A stretch of 64,000 bases of DNA from Leptofilum sp965223285 (lineage in GTDB: Bacteria > Chloroflexota > Anaerolineae > Promineifilales > Promineifilaceae). Each line of letters starts with the position of its first letter. Position 1 is the stretch's first letter. The position numbers were made by a program, and so were the translations under genes. Location: contig NZ_OZ244997.1 in the NCBI RefSeq assembly GCF_965223285.1, positions 5,084,001-5,148,000 of the forward strand, given 5' to 3'. Below are positions 24,195 to 32,794 of the stretch, one piece after another. The notes beneath the pieces are model-generated. The model searched no databases and was not told the DNA's origin. It saw only the letters and a program-made list of their open reading frames with translations.

Positions 24195-25675
24195 TTTGAC
24201 AATGTTAGATTCACGGGCCACGAGCCTTTCTAAGCCGTGACTTTCGTGAGCGAGTACGATTATCCAAGTGTTTGACAACCAATTCAGCCGCCTGGCGTGA
24301 CGACAACTGCGGCAACGGCAACGCGGCTCGTAGCAAGGTACGAACGTTAACAATCGATAAATTGGGCAAAGTATCCGTTTCGTAGGCAGCCAACAAAGCC
24401 GGGTCACGAGGATATGCCTCCGTCCACTCGAGCAAGGTTTCGGTGATGAAGGCACTGGCCATGATGGTCAAGGCGAGATGGTGAACCCAGGCAGGGTACT
24501 TCTGGGCCTGAAATTCATCCCACCCCAACTCCGATTTGGCGTCCTGATGGGCCCGTTCGATGAAGTAGCGATGCGACTTGTGCCGGGCCATTGTCTCCAG
24601 AGGAATATCAGCCGGGGCATTGCTCAGTGAATAAGTAACTTTACCGTTGGCGCGGCGGATCAGCAGCCATTCCTGGCGGCAACTTCCCTCTTCACTGACG
24701 GTCCACACCCGTTGCCGGGCAAATTGGGCAGTGAGATGGCCCCGTTCATGTGGACGAAGGGTGATGGCGGTGAATGAGAACGCCGATGCCAGTTGTTCAG
24801 GTGTGGTCTGACTGCCTAACACAGTAATTTGGACATGCTTGCGCTTTGGTTCCCGGATGACCTGAGGTTTCTCCAGATAAAGCGACAAGTTGCAGGGAAT
24901 ATCGGCAAAGTATTGGATGGACAGCTGGTCTAATTCAGCCCGCAACCAGTGGCTGCGGCCATACAAGCTGTCGCAGTCAAAGGCGTCAAAGGCGACGCCA
25001 TTGGCCAGGACCCGCTTGACCATGACCAGTACCAGTTCGATCTTGGTCTGAAATTCCCGGTCAGCGGGGATGGCTAGCTTGTTGCGTCGCCGCGCATAGG
25101 CCGGGGTGAACCATTTTTCTGGCAAGTACAGTTCGCCATCAATCCAGGTGCGGTAGCCATCTTTGGCCAAGGCCAAAAACACACCCACCTGACTCATGTC
25201 AACTTTTCCCAGGCGACCATTGTGCTGCCGACTGCTGCCGGTGCTGCCATCACCGGCCTTCTCCTCTGCACTTTCATCAGCAATGAGGACACTGCCTTGC
25301 TGGTAGTGGGGCAAACTGCTGATATCTTGTTGCAGGACGGCGATCAAATCGTTCCCGGCCCAAGGTGAATCGGCGATGAATTGTTGCAGATTTTGTTCGG
25401 GGATTCCCGCTACACGGGCAATCCCGCTGATATGCCGGTTGCTCTCCATTCGTAACAAGCCACTCAGGTAATGATAGCCATATTCACTGGTATCGCGTGT
25501 CTTGGTTTTCATCCAATAACGATAACGTTCATGATACTGGTCAAGCCGCTCACCCAATTTATCGATAGCTGCTTCATTTAGCCCCCACTGGGCTAACCGT
25601 GAAGTTTTTTCTTTTCCATTTTCAAATTTTACTGATATTGGCTCTCACGAGCCTAATTTAACATTGTCAAACTAA
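24191..25675 (-). mobile_element. IS701-family insertion sequence with CTAA target duplication
   Basis: The element spans 24195-25671 (1477 bp). Terminal inverted repeats are TTTGACAATGTTAGATT at the left and TTTGACAATGTTAAATT at the right (one mismatch in 17), with further similarity inward (CTCGTG-type sequence). It is flanked by the direct repeat CTAA at 24191-24194 and 25672-25675, matching the YTAR 4-bp target duplications of IS701. It carries one transposase gene, and no ACGGCCGT, in keeping with recent arrival. Confidence 0.9.
24211..25557 (-). CDS. IS701-family transposase
   Basis: 448 residues from TTG 25557. DDE/DEDD transposase related to IS4: the first Asp is in SVLIADESAEEKAG, followed by GRLGKVDMSQVGVFLALA; the second is in AFDCDSLYGRSHWLRAEL; the Glu is in ERAHQDAKSELGWDEFQAQ. 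The start is uncertain. The frame is open upstream to about 25640 with plausible family sequence (TSRLAQWGLNEAAID) but no ATG. An ATG at 25619 is in the +1 frame and joins by a -1 shift at six A (25605-25610), so either frameshifting, a small deletion or the TTG start is used. Confidence 0.88.
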   Translation of the reverse strand: MGERLDQYHERYRYWMKTKTRDTSEYGYHYLSGLLRMESNRHISGIARVAGIPEQNLQQFIADSPWAGNDLIAVLQQDISSLPHYQQGSVLIADESAEEKAGDGSTGSSRQHNGRLGKVDMSQVGVFLALAKDGYRTWIDGELYLPEKWFTPAYARRRNKLAIPADREFQTKIELVLVMVKRVLANGVAFDAFDCDSLYGRSHWLRAELDQLSIQYFADIPCNLSLYLEKPQVIREPKRKHVQITVLGSQTTPEQLASAFSFTAITLRPHERGHLTAQFARQRVWTVSEEGSCRQEWLLIRRANGKVTYSLSNAPADIPLETMARHKSHRYFIERAHQDAKSELGWDEFQAQKYPAWVHHLALTIMASAFITETLLEWTEAYPRDPALLAAYETDTLPNLSIVNVRTLLRAALPLPQLSSRQAAELVVKHLDNRTRSRKSRLRKARGP

Positions 25676-25724
25676 TTACCAGACTATCACTTATTTTGGC
25701 ACATCAATCACACACGGCAACTTT

Positions 25725-27134
25725 ATGACAGCTTATTTTGAACGGTATCGGGACATTATTGAAGATTGGGATCGGTTTTTGGCGGCAGTGGAACGGCCGT
25801 TACCCACCACCGTCTGGGCCAACCCGCTCAAAATTACCCCAGACAAGCTGCAAAGCCTCATGGCTGAGGGTGGGGTTGAGCTAACGCCCGTACCCTGGTA
25901 TCCCGGTGCATTTCGCCTGCCGGAGGGGGTGATGCCTGGCTTACGCTGGGAATATTTGGCGGGGCTGTACCAGGTGCAGGAGGAAGCGGCACTGCTGCCA
26001 GCGCTGCTGCTCGATCCGCAGCCGGGGGAGCGGGTGCTGGATTTGTGCGCCGCCCCCGGCAATAAAACCGCGCAGATGGGGGCCATGATGCAAAACCGGG
26101 GGACGTTGATAGCCAATGATCGGAGTAACGGCCGTATGCGTGCCGCCCGCCACGCTCTTAACCGGATTGGCCTCGTCAACGTCACCACGATGATCCGCGA
26201 CGGGGGCAATTTGCCTGCCGAAATGGGGCTGTTCGACAAAATCATGGTCGATGTGCCCTGTTCCTGTGAGGGCACCTGTCGGAAAGATACGGCCGTGCTG
26301 GAACGTTCATCCGTCGGTGCTTCCAAGAAGATGGCTCGCATTCAAACCGCGCTGCTGCGCAAGGCAGTGCAGCTTTGCCGACACGGCGGGCGTATCCTTT
26401 ACGCCACCTGCACCTTCGCCCCGGAAGAAAATGAGCTGGTGGTCGATGCCGTCCTGCGCGATGCTGGCGACACGCTGCAACTTTGCCCCACCGGTGTGTC
26501 CGGTTTAACCACCTCGCCTGGCCTTACAGAGTGGCAAGGAGAACAGCTTCATCCCGATTTGCGCCACGCCAGCCGCATTTGGCCCCAGCAGAATGACACC
26601 GGTGGATTTTTTGTAGCGGTGCTTGAAAAAGCTGGTAATCAGTATTCAGTAAACGGTGAACAGTATTTGGAGATCGCGGTTGAGATGGAGCCGTGGTTGG
26701 GGACGGTGACGGAGCGGTTTGGGTTTGAGGCGTCGGTGTTTGCAGGGCTGGACATCGTGCGCTGGAGCAAGCGGGGGGTGTATTTGGTGAGCCAGAACCA
26801 GCAGCTGCCCATCAAACCCCGCCTCGATTCACCGGGGCTGTTCTTCATACGGGCGGGCAGCCGCTACCCCAAAATGACCACTGCCGCCACGATGCTGCTG
26901 GGCCAACACGCCACCCGCAACCGCGTTGAACTAACAACCGAGCAAACCAAAGCGTACCTGCAACGCCAACTAGTGACCCCCAACCAAGCGCAAACGGCTA
27001 GCTGCACAAGCACCGGCCAAGTTGTGGTTTGCTACCGAGGCACCCCGCTGGGCTTGGGCGTTTTCCATGCCAAATCAAATCAAATTGAAAGCCACTTCCC
27101 CAAGGCATGGTCCCGCGCAGAGGTGCAGCTTTAA
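25725..27134 (+). CDS. RsmF/NOL1-NOP2-Sun-type RNA cytosine-C5 methyltransferase
   Basis: 469 residues. S-adenosylmethionine-dependent rRNA m5C methyltransferase. The SAM site is VLDLCAAPGNKTAQM; catalytic cysteines lie in VDVPCSCEGT and YATCTFAPEENE. The C-terminal third resembles the RsmF/YebU RNA-binding domain, ending with LGVFHAKSNQIESHFPKAW. A short tandem-repeat block (26636-26673) is inserted in frame and encodes NQYSVNGEQYLE between the catalytic core and the C-terminal domain. Start ATG 25725; the ribosome site is weak. The IS701 element lies 50 bases upstream and may have separated the gene from part of its promoter. Confidence 0.9.
   Translation: MTAYFERYRDIIEDWDRFLAAVERPLPTTVWANPLKITPDKLQSLMAEGGVELTPVPWYPGAFRLPEGVMPGLRWEYLAGLYQVQEEAALLPALLLDPQPGERVLDLCAAPGNKTAQMGAMMQNRGTLIANDRSNGRMRAARHALNRIGLVNVTTMIRDGGNLPAEMGLFDKIMVDVPCSCEGTCRKDTAVLERSSVGASKKMARIQTALLRKAVQLCRHGGRILYATCTFAPEENELVVDAVLRDAGDTLQLCPTGVSGLTTSPGLTEWQGEQLHPDLRHASRIWPQQNDTGGFFVAVLEKAGNQYSVNGEQYLEIAVEMEPWLGTVTERFGFEASVFAGLDIVRWSKRGVYLVSQNQQLPIKPRLDSPGLFFIRAGSRYPKMTTAATMLLGQHATRNRVELTTEQTKAYLQRQLVTPNQAQTASCTSTGQVVVCYRGTPLGLGVFHAKSNQIESHFPKAWSRAEVQL
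26636..26673 (+). repeat. short tandem repeat inserted in RsmF-like gene
   Basis: TTACTG/CAGTA-type units only (GTAATCAGTATTCAGTAAA, then GTGAACAGTA), encoding NQYSVNGEQY. The peptide NQYSV is identical to part of the trpF insert, showing the same frame is used. Confidence 0.65.
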
Positions 27135-27214
27135 ACCACAAATTCGAGAAATTAATCCAAATTTAGACCAATTTGCATCCTTTTGGTCGGATTCCCGTTA
27201 CTCTTTGTAGAAAT

Positions 27215-27228
27215 TTGTTGATCAACAA
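27215..27228. promoter_or_regulatory. 14-bp palindrome upstream of ECF sigma gene
   Basis: TTGTTGATCAACAA is a perfect palindrome 12 bases before the sigma factor start. It may be an operator; no matching site was seen elsewhere in the window. Confidence 0.3.
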
Positions 27229-27239
27229 CGAAAAAATCT

Positions 27240-27800
27240 ATGGACAAACAACCTTTGGAAGATGATTTAATGCTCGTGCAGCGCGCGCAGGCGGGCAATG
27301 CGGAAGCGGTGGGACTGCTGTTTGACAGGCATTACCCCACCATGTTCCGCTACTTTTACGCCCGCGTGCGGCAGCAGCAGCAGGCTGAGGATTTGGCCGG
27401 CGAGCTGTTTACGCGCATGGTGCATCACCTGCCGTCGTTTGAGCCGGCAGGTGTGCCGTTCCGGGCCTGGCTATTCCGCATTGCCTACAACCTGACAATG
27501 GACCATTTTCGGGTACAGAACGGCAGGCCGCTAGAGTCGCTGGCGCAAGCGCAGCCGGTGGCCCAGCCGGAGCAAAATCCGGTGCGGCGGGTGGAGCAGC
27601 AGATGAATAACGAGACGCTCCTGGCAGCATTAGAGACGCTGGTGCCGGACCAGCGGCAGGTGTTGATTTTACGTTTTATGATGGGGCTTTCATTGCAGGA
27701 AACGGCCGTCATCATGGAACGCAGCCTCTCTGCCGTGAAAGCGATGCAGCATCGGGGCCTCAAAATCATGCGGGCGTCATTGGCGCAGGTAGAACTATAA
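27240..27800 (+). CDS. ECF-family RNA polymerase sigma factor
   Basis: 186 residues. Region 2 (about 12-80; LFDRHYPTMFRYFYARV, AEDLAGELFTRM, FRAWLFRIAYNLTMDHFR) and region 4 (about 125-180; LETLVPDQRQVLILRFMMGLSLQETAVIMERSLSAVKAMQHRGL) are complete and separated by a short Gln/Pro linker. Residues favour the ECF group that works with FecR-like or anti-sigma membrane partners. The following gene starts 14 bases later and encodes such a partner. No promoter for autoregulation could be read with confidence. Confidence 0.93.
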   Translation: MDKQPLEDDLMLVQRAQAGNAEAVGLLFDRHYPTMFRYFYARVRQQQQAEDLAGELFTRMVHHLPSFEPAGVPFRAWLFRIAYNLTMDHFRVQNGRPLESLAQAQPVAQPEQNPVRRVEQQMNNETLLAALETLVPDQRQVLILRFMMGLSLQETAVIMERSLSAVKAMQHRGLKIMRASLAQVEL

Positions 27801-27814
27801 ACAGGATGCAAACA

Positions 27815-30349
27815 ATGAACCAAAACGAGGAACAATTTCAGGAGCGATTGGCACGTCTGGAAGCGGGAGAGCCGTTGACCACCGCTGGGGCGGATTTGCC
27901 ACAAGAAGAAGCAGCTGCCCTGGTGCTGGCTGCGGAACTTAAAGACGTGACGCTGCCAGAACCGGAAGAAACGGCCGTTCTCTATCATCGGGCAGCGGCG
28001 GTGCGGGCGGCGCAGGCTGCGGCTGCAAAACCAAAAGCAGAATCGGTGCAAACTGGCTGGTTGGCGGTGCTGCTGGCCTGGTGGCGCAATAATCGAACCG
28101 TGGCCTGGGGGATTACGGCCGTTGCTGCCGTGCTGGTTGTTTTTCTGGTCGGCAGTTTGCTAAACCGCCAGACCGAGCCTGCCACTTCCGTTGCTGACCA
28201 GGATGAAGATCGGCCCGCGCAGACGGCAGAGGGCGCAGATGAGACCGCTGACGAGGATAGCGTTTCGCTGCTGGATCGGCTGTTTGGCGGCGATGAACCC
28301 GTCGCCGATGAACCGATTGTTGAAGAAGCCCCCGCCGAGGTACCAGAAACCACTGGCGTGGCCGAAGCAGACGATACCGCGCCGGATGCCGCCGCTGGTG
28401 CCGATTTGCCTTATGAAACCTTCCTGCCCAATCTGTTGGTTTCGCTGGAGACAACGTCGCAAACGGCCGTACTCGGCGATCTGAACGGGCTGGTAACGGT
28501 GCAACAGCCGGACGGCCGTTGGCAGCAGGTAAGCTATCTGAGCAGCGTGGGCGCGGGCAGCCGCGTACGCACCGGGCCGCTTTCTAGTGCCAGCCTCACC
28601 TTTTACGACGGCAGCGTGGCCAAACTTGGCCCCGACAGCGAAGTTTCAATTGACAATCTGAACGCGCTGCGCCCCGACGTTGGCTTTCGCACGGTGGTCA
28701 TGACTCAATGGCAAGGCAGCAGCAGCCACGATGTGGCTTTCCGTAATGACGGCGGTTCCCGCTACGAGGTGAAATCGCCAAATGGCACGGGCATTGCCCG
28801 CGGCACCATCTTTGACGTGGTGGTGCTGCCCGGCCTCACCAGCCGGTACACGGTGCTGGAAGGCCGCGTAGACGTGACCAGCATTAGCGTGACCGTTTCG
28901 GTTATGGCGGGGCAGTTGACCACTATTCCGGTTGATCTGCCGCCGACGCAGCCGCAGTTCCAGGTGAGCGGCGAGGGGGAAGTGACCCAAATTGGCGAAA
29001 CATGGCTCATCGGCGGACAAACGTTTGGTACCAATGATCAAACGGTGATTGTCGGCAATCCGCAGGTGGGCGACTGGGTGACGGTGCAGGGGCATCTGCT
29101 GGACGACGGTACCAAGGTGGCGGACCAGATTGTGCTGGTGCGCGAGGTGCCGCAGAATGCGTTTACGCTAACGGCCGTTGTCACTCAAATTAACACTGAC
29201 CAGTGGCAGTTTGGCGATTTGGTGGTTTCAGTCGATGAGGAAACGGTCATCGATCCGACCATCGAGCTGGACGATTGGGTGCGTGTTAGCGGCGTTATTC
29301 TGGAAGATGGCAGCTTGCTGGCCAGCCGTCTGCAGCGGCTGCCTGACGATGGCGCACCGTTTGAGTTCATTGGCGTGGTGCAAACTATTGGCGAGGATAG
29401 TTGGCAAATTTCGGGGATTGATGTGGCGGTGAACGACCGTACCGAAATCAAAGATAATCCGCAGGTGGGCGATCTTGTTAAGGTGGAAGGTCAGATTACG
29501 GCCAATGGCGTCTGGCTGGCCCGCGAAATCAAAGCTGACGACGATGAAGAGACTGCCAAGTTTGAGTTTATCGGGCTGGTGGAGACGGTGGATCCGTGGC
29601 TGGTAGCAGACATTGCCCTGGCCACTGATGAATGGACGGAGATTGATACGGCCGTTGCGCTGGGCGACTTGGTCAAGGTAGAAGGCATCATTCTGCCCGA
29701 TGGCAACTGGTTGGCCGAAGAGATCAAGCTGCTGGACGATGACGACGATGAAATCTTACTGCGCTTCACGGGCGTGGTGGAAAGCACCGACCCGTGGATT
29801 GTTGGCGGCATAACGTTGCTGCTAACGGATGATTCGCAAATCGCCGATGGCATCACGGAAGGTACGCTGGTGGAGGTAGCGGCGCGTCTGGCTGAAGATG
29901 GTAGTTGGGAGATTGTGTGGCTACGGCCGTTGCTGCCCCCTACCACCGGTTGCTTCACCGTCCATGCCCAGATTACCACCGTTAATGGGTCACAAATTGT
30001 GTTGACCAACTGGCCCGCGCTTACGCTGGACGATGATGTATCGGTTGAAGGAAATCTGCTACCCAACAGCACCGTGGCCGTGACGATTTGTTTAGGCGAA
30101 GATGATACGGTCTTCGTGGTCAACATTGTGGTTATCCAAGTCATTATTGATTTACCCCCTCCGGGCAGTGACGGGAACGACAACGACGATGATGATGGCG
30201 GGAATGGAAACGGCCGTGTCACCATTTGCCACAAAGGCAACACGCTTACCATTTCACAGTCTGGTCTCAATGGCCATCTGGGGCATGGTGATACGCTGGG
30301 TCCGTGCGGCAGTGATGATGGCGACCACGACGATGACGATGATGATTAG
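27815..30349 (+). CDS. large FecR/DUF5666-repeat membrane protein, probable sigma partner
   Basis: 844 residues. Order: cytoplasmic acidic/helical part (1-90, likely to bind the sigma factor); one membrane span (about 95-118); acidic spacer (120-205); FecR-type beta domain (about 240-360; GSRVRTGPLSSASLTFYDGS, GTGIARGTIFDV, VLEGRVDVTS); five or six DUF5666-like beta repeats (about 370-750; each has a V(V/E)T-x-I ... GDLVKVEG ... DG-W-A-EI pattern); then an Asp/Gly-rich tail with VTICHKGNTLTI and GHLGHGDTLGPC, a cysteine module seen at ends of secreted proteins. ATG 27815 is preferred to 27806 because AGGA is 8 bases before it. A terminator follows. The outward repeats may sense a surface signal. 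Confidence 0.85.
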   Translation: MNQNEEQFQERLARLEAGEPLTTAGADLPQEEAAALVLAAELKDVTLPEPEETAVLYHRAAAVRAAQAAAAKPKAESVQTGWLAVLLAWWRNNRTVAWGITAVAAVLVVFLVGSLLNRQTEPATSVADQDEDRPAQTAEGADETADEDSVSLLDRLFGGDEPVADEPIVEEAPAEVPETTGVAEADDTAPDAAAGADLPYETFLPNLLVSLETTSQTAVLGDLNGLVTVQQPDGRWQQVSYLSSVGAGSRVRTGPLSSASLTFYDGSVAKLGPDSEVSIDNLNALRPDVGFRTVVMTQWQGSSSHDVAFRNDGGSRYEVKSPNGTGIARGTIFDVVVLPGLTSRYTVLEGRVDVTSISVTVSVMAGQLTTIPVDLPPTQPQFQVSGEGEVTQIGETWLIGGQTFGTNDQTVIVGNPQVGDWVTVQGHLLDDGTKVADQIVLVREVPQNAFTLTAVVTQINTDQWQFGDLVVSVDEETVIDPTIELDDWVRVSGVILEDGSLLASRLQRLPDDGAPFEFIGVVQTIGEDSWQISGIDVAVNDRTEIKDNPQVGDLVKVEGQITANGVWLAREIKADDDEETAKFEFIGLVETVDPWLVADIALATDEWTEIDTAVALGDLVKVEGIILPDGNWLAEEIKLLDDDDDEILLRFTGVVESTDPWIVGGITLLLTDDSQIADGITEGTLVEVAARLAEDGSWEIVWLRPLLPPTTGCFTVHAQITTVNGSQIVLTNWPALTLDDDVSVEGNLLPNSTVAVTICLGEDDTVFVVNIVVIQVIIDLPPPGSDGNDNDDDDGGNGNGRVTICHKGNTLTISQSGLNGHLGHGDTLGPCGSDDGDHDDDDDD

Positions 30350-30377
30350 CTGATTCAGCTATCTGATTTGCAGCATT

Positions 30378-30415
30378 AAAAAAAGCCCCCAGGGTTATTT
30401 CCTGGGGCTTTTTTG
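30378..30415 (+). terminator. rho-independent terminator after FecR-type gene
   Basis: AAAAGCCCCCAGG pairs with CCTGGGGCTTTT, followed by a T run. The loop is about 7 bases. A-run and T-run on opposite sides make it potentially bidirectional. It lies 29 bases after the stop. Confidence 0.9.
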
Positions 30416-30508
30416 TTTGCGTGGTGTTTGGTCTGCGTCGCTAAAACTGCTACAATCTTTTTCCTCGAACCGCCAAATTGAGTTGGCAATGAGCAGAAGG
30501 AGCAGGCG

Positions 30509-30898
30509 ATGATGCGCACAAATATTTCATCTGGTACACCTTGGGAATCTATTGTGGGCTACTCACGCGCGGTGCGGGTGGGGCCGTATGTGCACGTGGC
30601 GGGGACAACGGCCGTCAACGAAGACGGCAAAATCATTGGTGCCGATGATCCTTATGAACAAACCATCTACATCTTGCAAAAAATAGAAACGGCGTTGGAG
30701 AAGGCTGGGGCGGAGCTAAAAGACGTGGTGCGGACGCGCATTTATGTGACGGACGTGACGGATTGGGATGAAATTGGGCGGGCGCACGGAGAACTATTTG
30801 GCCAAATTCGGCCAGCAGCCACACTGGTGGAAGTTAATTCGCTGCTAGAACCTGAAATGCTGGTAGAGATTGAAGCTGACGCGATTTGTTTGGAGTAA
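30509..30898 (+). CDS. RidA family protein (enamine/imine deaminase-like)
   Basis: 129 residues. RidA/YjgF/Rid family: YVHVAGTTAVNEDGKIIG, EQTIYILQKIETALEKAG, VRTRIYVTDV, and the RPAATLVEVNSL segment with the Arg that binds the substrate carboxylate. It is expected to hydrolyse reactive enamine/imine intermediates. A good AAGGAG site precedes tandem ATG codons at 30509 and 30512. It stands alone. Confidence 0.92.
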   Translation: MMRTNISSGTPWESIVGYSRAVRVGPYVHVAGTTAVNEDGKIIGADDPYEQTIYILQKIETALEKAGAELKDVVRTRIYVTDVTDWDEIGRAHGELFGQIRPAATLVEVNSLLEPEMLVEIEADAICLE

Positions 30899-30906
30899 GC
30901 CGTCTG

Positions 30907-30960
30907 TGTAAAAGCGGGAAAGAAATTTGAAATAAAAAGAGCCGTTTCTCCCGCTTTTAC
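30907..30960. repeat. hairpin after RidA gene
   Basis: GTAAAAGCGGGA (30907-30918) pairs with TCCCGCTTTTAC (30949-30960) over a 30-base loop. It resembles the other intergenic palindromes in being placed right after a stop codon. No T-run follows, so it may be a dispersed repeat more than a terminator. Confidence 0.5.
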
Positions 30961-31062
30961 TTGAGTAAATCACAATTTCGCGGCTCAATTTTCATCAAAA
31001 TACTTTTGTGATTTAGACGGCAGGCATTTGCGAGCCGTACCGGGGCGTCCCATTGTGAAAGA

Positions 31063-31248
31063 TTAGAAGCCGAAACCAGAACCATTATTGGTAATGATCA
31101 GAGAAAGAACCATGCTGAGCACGATTAAAATCCCCATGACGATTAAAAATTTCTCGGCAAAGGTGCGCTTACGGTTGTAAATACGCGTCTTTTCGCTGAC
31201 CTGTGGCATTTTCTTTTTTGGCTGACGTCGTTTTCTTGTTTTAGCCAT
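31063..31248 (-). CDS. small basic single-span membrane protein
   Basis: 61 residues. A strongly basic N-terminus (KTRKRRQPKKK) is followed by one hydrophobic span (about 33-52) and a short Gly/Phe tail, so the N-terminus should be cytoplasmic. Function unknown. ATG 31248 is fixed by AAGGAG 8 bases upstream; longer in-frame readings have none. It stands alone between the RidA gene and a hydrolase gene. Confidence 0.65.
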   Translation of the reverse strand: MAKTRKRRQPKKKMPQVSEKTRIYNRKRTFAEKFLIVMGILIVLSMVLSLIITNNGSGFGF

Positions 31249-31387
31249 TGACAAAGACTCCTTGGTAAATAAATTCTTCTTTTTCGTCCCCAAAGTATAG
31301 CATAAATCAATTATTCTTGTGAACGATGCGAACGGCTGTCACGAGTTTCTTAAAAGTCCACATTATTAGCTAATTGGACGTGGCTGA

Positions 31388-31443
31388 ACGCGGACGAGTA
31401 CGGATTTTAAGCGACTTTCCTCGTCATCCGCGCTAGTCCGCGT
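31388..31443. repeat. ACGCGGAC intergenic palindromic repeat
   Basis: ACGCGGACGAGTACGGAT is loosely mirrored by ATCCGCGCTAGTCCGCGT. It lies at the 3' end of the alpha/beta hydrolase gene and is of the same style as the CACGGATT repeats. Confidence 0.5.
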
Positions 31444-31457
31444 CCCATAATTACGAC

Positions 31458-32504
31458 TTATCCAGCCAAATGGGCATGGAAAACCGCGTTAAACGCTTCA
31501 GGTTTTTCCAGGTAAGGGGAATGACCAGCATCTTCAATCACTTCCTCCCGGTAGCTGCCACCGTTGGCCGCATATTTGTCCAGAACGGCGCGAGTTTGGG
31601 CCAGCATCGGTTGTGGCGGGCATTCTTCGTCGCCGGGCCAGCCGGGCACAGCCCCCATATGGCCCAGCGCGGCGAGATCAAACATCGCATAGTCAGACAC
31701 AATCAAATCATCTGCGCCGCGTATCCATAAGATGGGTGGTTTAGGATCAATATTGGCCAAGCTGCTGGCATCAAAATTTTTGCGATTGAAAGCGGGCAGC
31801 ACCCCTTTGTCTCCTGGGGCAGCCCCGGGCCAATTGGTAGACGGCACCGCATTGCCGGGGTAATGATCATCGCCAACTTTGGTGGTAAGCATGGAGTCTA
31901 CCAGCGCATCTTCGCGTTCTGGAATGAAGGGTGGCTTGACGTAGAATCCGCGCAGCACGTTGCGTGGCGACATCGGATTTTCCAGCCCTTTTTCGCCACT
32001 AGCCAGCAGCTGCACAAATTCAGGATTGATGCCGCTTGGTGCGCCATCGTCATAGGTCATGCTGCCATCCGCACCTTTTGAGCCACCATAACCGTAGGGT
32101 GAGACCGGGTCGGTCAGGGTGATTGAGAGTAAGTCGGCAGCGTGGTTAATGGCGTAAAGCATGACCACACCGCCCCCCATGCTGTGCCCGACGAGGTGAT
32201 GTTTGCCCAGCCCCAATGTTTCTACAACTGAGCGGACATCGGCGGCGAAGTCGGCTATGCCCGTGGCGCCATTGATGGGCAGGGGCTCGGTATCGCCGTA
32301 GCCGCGCAAATCGACAGCGATGGCGCGAAAATCCTTTGGCAAAGCCAGCATTGTCTCTTCCCAGAAGGTGGCGGATGAGACGTTGCCATGCACAAAAACA
32401 ACCGGGGTTCCATCATCTGGGCCGCTAGCGAGAACGTGGACGTTTAGGCGATTGGTTTGCACCATTTGTGACTGAATACCAGGTAAAGTTGGAACAGTGG
32501 ACAT
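31458..32504 (-). CDS. alpha/beta hydrolase
   Basis: 348 residues. Oxyanion segment VFVHGNVSS, nucleophile elbow VGHSMGGG (Ser), Asp in RGADDLI and His in DAGHSPYLEKPEAF form the triad. The lid domain (about 150-245) is larger than usual and rich in Gly/Pro, with YGYGGSKGADGSM. The substrate is unknown. ATG 32504 with AGGAGA about 12 bases upstream. No ACGGCCGT is present in this 1-kb gene. Confidence 0.88.
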   Translation of the reverse strand: MSTVPTLPGIQSQMVQTNRLNVHVLASGPDDGTPVVFVHGNVSSATFWEETMLALPKDFRAIAVDLRGYGDTEPLPINGATGIADFAADVRSVVETLGLGKHHLVGHSMGGGVVMLYAINHAADLLSITLTDPVSPYGYGGSKGADGSMTYDDGAPSGINPEFVQLLASGEKGLENPMSPRNVLRGFYVKPPFIPEREDALVDSMLTTKVGDDHYPGNAVPSTNWPGAAPGDKGVLPAFNRKNFDASSLANIDPKPPILWIRGADDLIVSDYAMFDLAALGHMGAVPGWPGDEECPPQPMLAQTRAVLDKYAANGGSYREEVIEDAGHSPYLEKPEAFNAVFHAHLAG

Positions 32505-32589
32505 GGAAGCTATTTCTCCTTTTGGTGTTAGTTCGGGTAAGGTTGCTTATTTGTACAACAAAGTGGTTGCCAGTGGGTAGCAATTGGGC

Positions 32590-32791
32590 CTAATTGTGGC
32601 CGCTATTGACAAAATTTAAAATGTCTGGCGTGATGTTGTGCTGGTTTGGGGGCCGCATTTTGGGGAAGTTATGGTCGCCAGGAAGCTCGCGGTAGGTAAC
32701 GGGACCAGCCAGCCGACAGCAGCAAGGCTCCAATTGAGCCATTGCCGAGTTGGAACGGTTGATGCTCAGGTCCGGTGTAAAAGTCGGGCAT
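32590..32791 (-). pseudogene. internally deleted alpha/beta hydrolase remnant
   Basis: From ATG 32791 the minus strand reads MPDFYTGPEHQPFQLGNGSIGALLL, the typical N-terminus of small alpha/beta hydrolases of this phylum. In another frame the last part reads GPVTYRELPGDHNFPKM and on to the stop at 32590, a typical C-terminus with the catalytic His. The roughly 200 residues that should lie between (nucleophile and acid) are missing, and the frames differ. The remnant begins just inside the 3' end of the TIGR01777 gene. Confidence 0.6.
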
Positions 32792-32794
32792 TCG

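Noticed and set aside
29491..30270. Long minus-strand frame of 259 residues opposite the FecR-type gene
   Set aside because: Ser/Thr-rich and featureless; the plus strand carries recognisable FecR and DUF5666 repeats and has upstream coupling to the sigma gene.
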